Positions 1 through 4,471 of a stretch of 6,830 nt of DNA are shown here, in pieces (within the stretch, counting starts at the first letter, position 1; the number at the start of each line of letters is the position of its first letter). A model generated the notes under the pieces. That model searched no databases and had not been told where the DNA came from. It saw nothing but the letters and a program-made list of their open reading frames with translations. A program made the position numbers and the translations under genes. Source of the DNA: an uncultured Candidatus Saccharibacteria bacterium (GTDB lineage Bacteria; Patescibacteriota; Saccharimonadia; Saccharimonadales; Saccharimonadaceae). The stretch lies in assembly GCA_937902295.1 (NCBI GenBank), contig CALGUM010000056.1:1-6830 (forward strand). The letters are read 5' to 3'.

Positions 1-787
1 TGGATTCGGAGTAAGGATAGGGTTCCTTGGACTCCTACACATGGACATTATTCGTGAGCGTCTTGAGCGTGAGTATGACCTCAGTCTGGTGGTGACAAAC
101 CCAAGCACTGACTACAAGGTTACACTCAACAATGGTGAACACGTCGATATTAAAAGTGCCGCAGATCTGCCAGATCCGACAAAAACATCTGAAATACGAG
201 AACCCTGGATAAAAGGAGAAATTGTCGTGCCACAAGAGCACATCGGCGCAGTGATTCAACTTATCGTCACTAAGCGCGGGCAGCAAAAAAACCTGAGTTA
301 TATCGACGAGCGTGCGTTAATCTCATTTGAAGCTCCGCTTGCCAACCTCCTAACTGATTTTTACGATCAGCTAAAAAGTGTGACGAGTGGCTACGGGTCG
401 TTTAACTACGAACTCGATAATTACCGCGTAGAAGATTTAGTGCGTGTTGATTTTTATGTTGCGGGCGAAATGGTTGACGCACTCAGCGTCATGGCGCACC
501 GCAGTGAGGCGCAGGCACTTGGGCGTACTGTTGTCTCAAAGCTTAAGGAAGTGGTGCCGCGGCAAGCGTTTCAGGTGAGTCTGCAAGCAGGTATTGGCGG
601 TAAGTTTATTGCACGTGAGGATATATCCGCATACAGAAAAGATGTGACGGCGAAGCTATATGGTGGTGATGTGTCTCGTCGCAAAAAACTTCTGCAAAAA
701 CAAGCAAAAGGCAAGCAGCGCATGAAGCGATTTGGTAAAGTCGATATACCACCAGAGGCGTTCACCGTCATGCTTAAACGTGACTAG
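1..787 (+). CDS. lepA: Elongation factor 4 (LepA), C-terminal part, 5' truncated by window edge
   Basis: This is the C-terminal 261 residues of the translation GTPase EF-4/LepA, a ribosome-bound factor known for back-translocation and a role in ribosome assembly or stalled elongation. The frame is open to the window edge (first full codon at position 2) and encodes a LepA-typical GFLGLLHMDIIRERLEREY segment before the first in-window ATG at 41. That ATG is therefore internal and not the start. The LepA-specific C-terminal domain is recognisable from KDVTAKLYGGDVSRRKKLL and RMKRFGKVDIPPEAF near the end. The family is about 600 residues, so the GTPase domain and domain II lie upstream of the window. 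The gene ends in tandem in-frame stops, TAG at 785-787 and TGA at 788-790. No hairpin terminator is visible before the next gene 45 bases on. The identification is very secure. Confidence 0.96.
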   Translation, partial: GFGVRIGFLGLLHMDIIRERLEREYDLSLVVTNPSTDYKVTLNNGEHVDIKSAADLPDPTKTSEIREPWIKGEIVVPQEHIGAVIQLIVTKRGQQKNLSYIDERALISFEAPLANLLTDFYDQLKSVTSGYGSFNYELDNYRVEDLVRVDFYVAGEMVDALSVMAHRSEAQALGRTVVSKLKEVVPRQAFQVSLQAGIGGKFIAREDISAYRKDVTAKLYGGDVSRRKKLLQKQAKGKQRMKRFGKVDIPPEAFTVMLKRD

Positions 788-818
788 TGACTTACTCTGG
801 CTTCGTGCTGACAGGTGA

Positions 819-827
819 TGCTACAAT
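819..827 (+). promoter_or_regulatory. Extended -10 promoter for the guanylate kinase gene (probably leaderless)
   Basis: TGCTACAAT fits an extended -10 (TGn plus TACAAT, 5 of 6 matches to TATAAT) ending 5 bases before the ATG at 833. Transcription would be expected to start at about 833-835, on or next to the start codon. No good -35 is visible at 16-18 bp upstream (about 799-804), which an extended -10 can tolerate. No Shine-Dalgarno lies at a usable distance; the AGGG at 828-831 is only one base from the ATG. This is an inference from sequence only. Confidence 0.5.
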
Positions 828-832
828 AGGGT

Positions 833-1543
833 ATGAATTTAGAGCAGCTTATCGAAAACTACCACCCACCAGCTGAAGCGATAAAGGTAATACAAACTAC
901 ACAGATTGCCCTACTTGTCGGTATATCCGGCGCAGGTAAGGATACAATTAAACATGAATTGCTCAAGCGGCCAGAATTTCGCGAAATTGTCTCGCATACC
1001 ACACGTGCGCCTAGAGCGAATGTTGGCGTGATGGAAGTCGATGGGGTGGACTATCACTTTATTGATCTTAAGAAAGCGCAAGCTATGCTCGAACAGGGTG
1101 AGTTCATCGAGGCGAAACTCGTGCATGGTACGGTGTACGGCACATCAATTCAAGAAGGGCTTAGCGCTGGTGCGCAGGGCATCGCCATTACAGACATAGA
1201 TGTACAAGGTGTGAGTGAATACAAAGAAGTTTCACGTGCTGTGCTGGCTATTTTTGTGGTGCCGCCAGACTACGACACGTGGGTGAGTCGATTACGGCAA
1301 CGATATGCTACAGAGCAGGTATTTTTGGACGAATGGCCTAAGCGTCGAGACAGTGCAATCAAGGAATTGACGCGCGCACTCGAGCTCCCCTACTATCACT
1401 GTGTGATAAATGACGATCTGAATCGCGCAACGAAAGTAGTGGCAGAAATGTCTCAGCGTCCGGATGTATTTACGCGACAAGATGACGAGGCGCGGATTGT
1501 TGCGCGTGACTTACTCGAACAAATCAAGCGGCATAGCGTCTAG
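833..1543 (+). CDS. gmk: Guanylate kinase (GMP kinase), slightly enlarged
   Basis: The 236-aa cytoplasmic protein should phosphorylate GMP to GDP with ATP, a step in GTP supply. Visible motifs: P-loop GISGAGKDT at residues 30-38; the GMP-binding stretch TTRAPR (56-61) and DGVDYHF (70-76); E93 in GEFIEAK; VYGTS (101-105); DIDVQG (121-126); and a late INDDLNRA motif typical of Gmk. The likely GMP contacts R58, R61, Y74, E93 and Y102 and the P-loop lysine K36 are all kept. Family members are usually about 180-210 aa. This one has about 25 extra N-terminal residues before the P-loop strand and about three extra residues between TTRAPR and DGVDYHF. The P-loop carries Asp37 where Ser or Gly is common. 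Its TAG stop (1541-1543) lies inside the hrcA CIRCE operator. The ATG start is supported by an extended -10 just upstream. A related P-loop kinase of other specificity is possible but less likely. Confidence 0.88.
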   Translation: MNLEQLIENYHPPAEAIKVIQTTQIALLVGISGAGKDTIKHELLKRPEFREIVSHTTRAPRANVGVMEVDGVDYHFIDLKKAQAMLEQGEFIEAKLVHGTVYGTSIQEGLSAGAQGIAITDIDVQGVSEYKEVSRAVLAIFVVPPDYDTWVSRLRQRYATEQVFLDEWPKRRDSAIKELTRALELPYYHCVINDDLNRATKVVAEMSQRPDVFTRQDDEARIVARDLLEQIKRHSV

Positions 1544-1566
1544 CACTCACATTGATTGAGTGCTAG
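1540..1566 (+). promoter_or_regulatory. CIRCE operator (HrcA binding site) of hrcA-grpE
   Basis: CTAGCACTC, nine bases, then GAGTGCTAG: a perfect 9-bp inverted repeat matching the CIRCE consensus TTAGCACTC-N9-GAGTGCTAA except for the outermost base pair. HrcA binds CIRCE and represses; heat titrates the chaperones and relieves repression. The site encloses the putative -35 of the hrcA promoter, so bound HrcA should block RNA polymerase. Its left end covers the last base of the final sense codon and the TAG stop of the upstream guanylate kinase gene. Confidence 0.97.
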
Positions 1567-1580
1567 AGACATGGTATACT
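1552..1580 (+). promoter_or_regulatory. sigma-70-type promoter of hrcA-grpE
   Basis: The -35 TTGATT (1552-1557) lies in the CIRCE spacer and overlaps its edge. It is followed by 17 bp and a -10 TATACT (1575-1580) preceded by TGG, giving an extended -10. Expected transcription start is about 1586-1590, coinciding with the ATG at 1590. The match to consensus and the ideal spacing make this well supported, though no start site has been measured. Confidence 0.8.
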
Positions 1581-1589
1581 GCGTGTAGT

Positions 1590-2297
1590 ATGACAGAGCG
1601 ACAAATCCAGATTTTAACAGCAATCATTGAACAGTATGCTGAAGTAGCCGCACCTGTCGGCAGCATTACTCTCGCAAAGTTATTTGGTGTTTCGAGTGCA
1701 ACGATTCGTAGCGAAATGGTTCGGCTCGAAGAAAAAGGCTATATCGCGCAGCCGCACACCAGCTCTGGGCGTATACCTACCGATCGGGGATATCGCTTTT
1801 ATGTCAATCAACTTACCGAACAGCAGGCGCAGGAGCCTTATCTAGGCGATCGCAGCACGAGAGCTATCGAAGCTCGCGTGGGAACGCATGGCAATCGTGC
1901 AGATCGTGCCATTCGCTCGGCGGTGGATAGTTTGGTCGATCTGACGCAAAACCTGGGGCTTGCAACGATTGGCGATGAGCTGTACATGAGTGGTATTGGC
2001 AATCTCTTCAGTCAACCCGAGTTTCTACAGGGAGATCATGTGCAAACGGTAGCGCGATTGCTTGATAATCTCGAGCCGTGGCTACGCGAAGCTGCACCAA
2101 ATGAGCCACTCAACGTGTATATCGGCGCCGAGAATCCAGTTGGCAAAACATCTGGTGTCACCTTGGTGATCAGCCGATTCCGTTCGCCCTATAGCGACAG
2201 AAGCTACATAGGGGTACTTGGTCCTACTCGCCAAAGCTACGCGCGGGTGATGCGGCTGGTGCGTCACGCAGGTGCAATGCTCGAAGATGCGTTATAA
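1590..2297 (+). CDS. hrcA: Heat-inducible transcription repressor HrcA, short form
   Basis: This 235-aa repressor of class I heat-shock genes binds CIRCE. The N-terminal winged helix is clear (residues about 1-75), with the HrcA signature VSSATIRSEMVRLEEKGYIA (34-53) and PHTSSGRIPTDRGYRFYVN (55-73). The C-terminal core also survives: LYMSGIGNLFSQPEF (131-145), VYIGAEN (176-182) and IGVLGPTRQSYARV (207-220). Typical HrcA is about 340 aa. The missing ~100 residues lie between the winged helix and the LYMSGIGN stretch, where the first strands of the GAF-like domain and the inserted dimerisation domain normally are. I chose ATG 1590 over the in-frame GTG at 1560 because 1560 lies inside CIRCE and upstream of the predicted transcript start. 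No Shine-Dalgarno is present, so the mRNA is probably leaderless. It is autoregulated through the CIRCE at 1540-1566 and cotranscribed with grpE 38 bases downstream. Confidence 0.95.
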   Translation: MTERQIQILTAIIEQYAEVAAPVGSITLAKLFGVSSATIRSEMVRLEEKGYIAQPHTSSGRIPTDRGYRFYVNQLTEQQAQEPYLGDRSTRAIEARVGTHGNRADRAIRSAVDSLVDLTQNLGLATIGDELYMSGIGNLFSQPEFLQGDHVQTVARLLDNLEPWLREAAPNEPLNVYIGAENPVGKTSGVTLVISRFRSPYSDRSYIGVLGPTRQSYARVMRLVRHAGAMLEDAL

Positions 2298-2323
2298 ATA
2301 TCATGAACTAAAAGAGGTTGAGT

Positions 2324-2331
2324 AAAGGAGG
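2324..2331 (+). promoter_or_regulatory. Strong ribosome binding site of grpE
   Basis: AAAGGAGG ends four bases before the ATG at 2336. It decides the start: an in-frame TTG at 2318 lies upstream of this site and would leave it inside the coding region. The strong site contrasts with the apparent absence of one before hrcA in the same transcript. Confidence 0.85.
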
Positions 2332-2335
2332 CTTC

Positions 2336-2800
2336 ATGGCAAAGAGTAAAACAAAAGATGAACTCGCGACACAAGTAGAGGAACTGACGATAGATTTGCA
2401 GCGAACACGCGCAGATTTTGAAAATTATCGTAAGCGAGCAGATATAGACCGCCGCGCAGCGCGTGAGGCAGGTGAGGCTTCGGCGATCCTCAAGCTCCTG
2501 CCTGTGGTGGATACAATTGATATGGCGACAGCCCAGATACCTGAGTCGCTTGTCGACAATGCCTGGGCGCAAGGTATTGCGAAATTGCCTAAGCGGCTCG
2601 AATCGTCACTCGCCGCGCTCAATGTAGCGCGTATTGATGCGACGCCAGGAACTCCGTTTAATCCTGATTTACATGAGGCTATCCAGTTTGATGAGGATGC
2701 CGAGGGTGAGCATGAGGTAATTGCCGAAGAGCTACAGGCAGGGTATGTACTCGGCGAGACGCCAATTCGCCACGCTATGGTGAAGGTGACGAGACAGTAA
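2336..2800 (+). CDS. grpE: Nucleotide exchange factor GrpE
   Basis: The 154-aa cytoplasmic cochaperone releases ADP from DnaK and so drives the Hsp70 cycle. The sequence shows the usual GrpE order: an N-terminal coiled-coil helix (about residues 5-50) with DFENYRKRAD (27-36), then LLPVVDTIDMA (54-64) in the dimerising helical part, and the C-terminal beta wing with TPFNPDLHEAI (106-116) and GYVLGETPIRHAMVKV (136-151). The last motif reads TPIRHAMVKV where many family members have an R-x-L-R-P-A-x-V-x-V pattern. E. coli GrpE is 197 aa; most of the difference is a shorter, less acidic N-terminus, as in many small genomes. It lies 38 bases after hrcA with no promoter seen between them, so it should be under CIRCE/HrcA control. 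It is convergent with the hydrolase gene downstream. Confidence 0.95.
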   Translation: MAKSKTKDELATQVEELTIDLQRTRADFENYRKRADIDRRAAREAGEASAILKLLPVVDTIDMATAQIPESLVDNAWAQGIAKLPKRLESSLAALNVARIDATPGTPFNPDLHEAIQFDEDAEGEHEVIAEELQAGYVLGETPIRHAMVKVTRQ

Positions 2801-2842
2801 GTTACGCGGACATTAGTCTACTTGCAGTAGCAAGATTAACTT

Positions 2843-2871
2843 CATACTACGACCGCTATGGTCGTAGTATG
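2843..2871. terminator. Bidirectional hairpin between grpE and the convergent hydrolase gene
   Basis: CATACTACGACC, loop GCTAT, then GGTCGTAGTATG: a perfect 12-bp stem with a 5-base loop lying 42 bases after the grpE stop. No real T tract follows on either strand, so intrinsic termination may be inefficient or factor-assisted, but placement between convergent genes argues for a shared terminator. The stem's right arm is also coding for the minus-strand gene: its last four sense codons (I-L-R-P) start in that arm and its TAG stop sits in the loop. Confidence 0.72.
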
Positions 2872-4265
2872 CTATTGAGGAATCTGAATGATGGTACTTC
2901 GGCACGCTCATCATAGCCCATATGGGTAGTACCTGGGAGTACAAGTGCTTCAGAATGGATTCCCATACTGCGGAGCTTGTCTCGCATCTGATATGCATCC
3001 TGTGCATTAACGAGACGCTCGTTAGACGCGACCGCAAGGAATGTAGGTGGCGTACGAGGGCTCGCAAAGAGCGCAGGAGAGAGTAGGACGAAGTCATCGA
3101 TACACTGAGCGATTTTATCGGCAGATATTTGCTGAGGGTTAATACTCACTCGATCTTTGGTGCTGTCACGCGTGATGAGGCCAGGTGTGTTGCCCGATCC
3201 CGTATTTGCTTTTTTCTGGACGTTACGGCTCTGTGCGGCGGATAGTTCGTTGAGCCCTATTTGTACAATGCCAGTGATTGCTGTGAGTCGCGCATTGTCA
3301 CTGGGTACTGAGTCTGCAGAGCGCTGGAATTCGAACATCGCAATCGCAATCTTTTCAAGCTCCTCGGCTCGTAGTTCGCTCAGGCGCTTCTCAAGTTCTT
3401 TTTCTGAAAGCCCCTTGAACCGAGGGTCGCCACTACTTTTGCCGTTGAGTACATCATCACCGATGGTGATACCAAAGTCATTCTGAGCTTGCTTGAGCTT
3501 ACCTTCGGTAGCAGGAAGCTGGTCGAGTGTAATATTGATTGTCTGGACCGCTTCACTTAGGAGCCTAAAACTCTCTGCTGGTGGGAGTGGCTCCTGGTTC
3601 ATGAGTCGCGTGAGAGAATCGGTGTTGCCATCGACAAAATTAAGAATGTCGGTTGTAAACGGCGGGAAATACTCACCTAGGCAACGAGAGTGGAATAACC
3701 CATCAGCAAGTCCTTCGGGTGAGTTGAACATGTCACGAAATGCATTGGTTGGTGCAGACCAGCCCACTGCTGCAGCGAGACCCGAGGTGCCAGTTGCCGC
3801 TGCTCTCATAGATAAACTACCTCCTGCCGAGTCACCCCATATAGCGATACGATTTGGATCAATATTGTACTTGTCAGCGTTGTTACGTACGTGGCGCACC
3901 GAACGCAGGACGTCTTGGAGCTGCTCCTCAATGCCACCTGGCATCAAACGGTACTTGATACGGAACGAGCTGTAGCCCCACTCTGCTGCGCGGTTCTGAA
4001 AATCAGGCCCCCAGGTGCGTCCATCGGAGAACCAACCGCCGCCATGTACAAACACGATAGCGGGTCGACGCTCACCTGGAGCAAGGGTGACGCGAATTTG
4101 TTGCTGACCGCCCGCATTGTCGGTATAGCTGTCTATTGATGAGGTGGTAGCGCGTGCATCGATACCCAACAAAGTAACCGAAAGGCCAAACGCAGTGAGA
4201 ATACTCGCAAGGAGTAACGTGTAAATGGAAGGGAGAGTTATTTTTCGTGTTTGTTTTGTAAACAT
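2856..4265 (-). CDS. Exported alpha/beta hydrolase (esterase/lipase-like) with large insertion
   Basis: A 469-aa protein with a basic N-terminus and a hydrophobic segment (about residues 11-34) that serves as signal peptide or membrane anchor, so it should act outside the cytoplasm. The alpha/beta hydrolase core shows the oxyanion motif HGGGW (74-78), the nucleophile elbow GDSAGG (144-149, Ser146), a likely acid in SNERLV (Glu416 where Asp is usual) and His448 in TTHMG. This resembles the Abhydrolase_3 / feruloyl-esterase-like carboxylesterases; the substrate cannot be told. Between about residues 196 and 388 lies an insertion rich in charged helix (286-310, EKELEKRLSELRAEELEK) and a Gly/Asn/Thr linker (353-361). 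The protein has only two cysteines, C195 and C388, at the insertion's ends. I prefer ATG 4265 over an upstream in-frame start at 4340, because the extra 25 residues precede the signal sequence and a GAGGA lies 11 bases before 4265. The gene is divergent from dnaK and convergent with grpE. Confidence 0.88.
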   Translation of the reverse strand: MFTKQTRKITLPSIYTLLLASILTAFGLSVTLLGIDARATTSSIDSYTDNAGGQQQIRVTLAPGERRPAIVFVHGGGWFSDGRTWGPDFQNRAAEWGYSSFRIKYRLMPGGIEEQLQDVLRSVRHVRNNADKYNIDPNRIAIWGDSAGGSLSMRAAATGTSGLAAAVGWSAPTNAFRDMFNSPEGLADGLFHSRCLGEYFPPFTTDILNFVDGNTDSLTRLMNQEPLPPAESFRLLSEAVQTINITLDQLPATEGKLKQAQNDFGITIGDDVLNGKSSGDPRFKGLSEKELEKRLSELRAEELEKIAIAMFEFQRSADSVPSDNARLTAITGIVQIGLNELSAAQSRNVQKKANTGSGNTPGLITRDSTKDRVSINPQQISADKIAQCIDDFVLLSPALFASPRTPPTFLAVASNERLVNAQDAYQMRDKLRSMGIHSEALVLPGTTHMGYDERAEVPSFRFLNSILRP

Positions 4266-4294
4266 AGTGCCATGATTCCTCTTATGGCAATAGC

Positions 4295-4320
4295 ATAATA
4301 CATCCGTAGGGCGTATGCAA
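4295..4320 (-). promoter_or_regulatory. Tentative promoter of the hydrolase gene
   Basis: On the minus strand, TATTAT (4300-4295) is a possible -10 that would give a leader of roughly 23 bases. An alternative reading is TTGCAT (4320-4315), 17 bp, then TATGCT (4297-4292). Neither has a good -35 and -10 together. The region lies outside the CIRCE sites, so nothing here shows HrcA control of the hydrolase gene. Confidence 0.3.
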
Positions 4321-4344
4321 GTGTACAGAGATAAAAACATAGTT

Positions 4345-4371
4345 TTAGCACTCTTGACATGTGAGTGCTAG
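4345..4371 (+). promoter_or_regulatory. CIRCE operator 1 of dnaK
   Basis: TTAGCACTC, nine bases TTGACATGT, then GAGTGCTAG. This matches the CIRCE consensus at every arm position except the final base. The N9 spacer contains a perfect -35 hexamer, so HrcA bound here should exclude RNA polymerase from the main dnaK promoter. Confidence 0.97.
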
Positions 4372-4383
4372 TTTCGATATAAT
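4354..4383 (+). promoter_or_regulatory. Main dnaK promoter (P1)
   Basis: TTGACA (4354-4359) and TATAAT (4378-4383) are both perfect sigma-70 hexamers separated by 18 bp. The -35 is the start of the CIRCE spacer. Expected transcription start is about 4389-4391, giving a leader of roughly 80 bases that includes the second CIRCE. A near-ideal promoter under a repressor fits a gene that is strongly induced by heat. Confidence 0.88.
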
Positions 4384-4390
4384 TGAAGTA

Positions 4391-4417
4391 TTGGCAATCC
4401 CATAATGAGAGTGCTAA
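4391..4417 (+). promoter_or_regulatory. CIRCE operator 2 of dnaK, left arm degenerate
   Basis: TTGGCAATC, nine bases, then GAGTGCTAA. The right arm is a perfect CIRCE half-site, and the left arm matches 7 of 9 positions at exactly the canonical 9-base spacing. It begins 19 bases after CIRCE 1 and lies at about +1 to +27 of the P1 transcript. The spacing rule being met makes a real second operator likely, although the weaker arm suggests lower affinity. Confidence 0.75.
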
Positions 4418-4420
4418 AAT
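4391..4420 (+). promoter_or_regulatory. Possible second dnaK promoter (P2) embedded in CIRCE 2
   Basis: TTGGCA (4391-4396, 5 of 6 to the -35 consensus), 18 bp, then TAAAAT (4415-4420, 5 of 6 to the -10) preceded by TGC, an extended -10. Both elements overlap the arms of CIRCE 2. Transcription would start near 4427, leaving about 45 bases of leader. It is plausible but unproven; the TGCTAA part comes automatically with any CIRCE right arm. Confidence 0.45.
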
Positions 4421-4453
4421 AAACGCAGACTATTATTCGCAACATAGTAATTT

Positions 4454-4462
4454 AGGAAAGGA
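4454..4462 (+). promoter_or_regulatory. Ribosome binding site of dnaK
   Basis: AGGAAAGGA ends nine bases before the ATG at 4472, a normal distance. It supports the start whose product opens [14 protein letters not shown], the invariant beginning of DnaK proteins. Confidence 0.8.
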
Positions 4463-4471
4463 ATAGGATAT

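Noticed and set aside
788..832. A terminator between lepA and gmk
   Set aside because: No convincing inverted repeat or T tract was found, so read-through from lepA into gmk remains possible.
1560..1589. GTG at 1560 as an upstream in-frame start of hrcA
   Set aside because: It lies within the CIRCE right arm and upstream of the predicted transcript start; the ten extra residues do not resemble HrcA, whose usual start matches MTERQIQIL at 1590.
2318..2335. TTG at 2318 as start of grpE
   Set aside because: It would put the strong AAAGGAGG site inside the coding region; ATG 2336 is correctly spaced after that site.
2821..2834. CTTGC-AGTA-GCAAG hairpin after grpE as a terminator
   Set aside because: Only a 5-bp stem with no T tract; the 12-bp hairpin at 2843-2871 is the better candidate.
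3157..3975. Two plus-strand open frames (3157-3486 and 3493-3975) opposite the hydrolase gene
   Set aside because: Ser/Leu/Arg-rich translations, no domain features, and no ribosome binding site; they are antisense shadows of the hydrolase coding sequence.
4266..4340. Hydrolase start at 4340
   Set aside because: The 25 added residues come before an otherwise typical basic-plus-hydrophobic signal sequence and include three cysteines, and the region carries promoter-like sequence.
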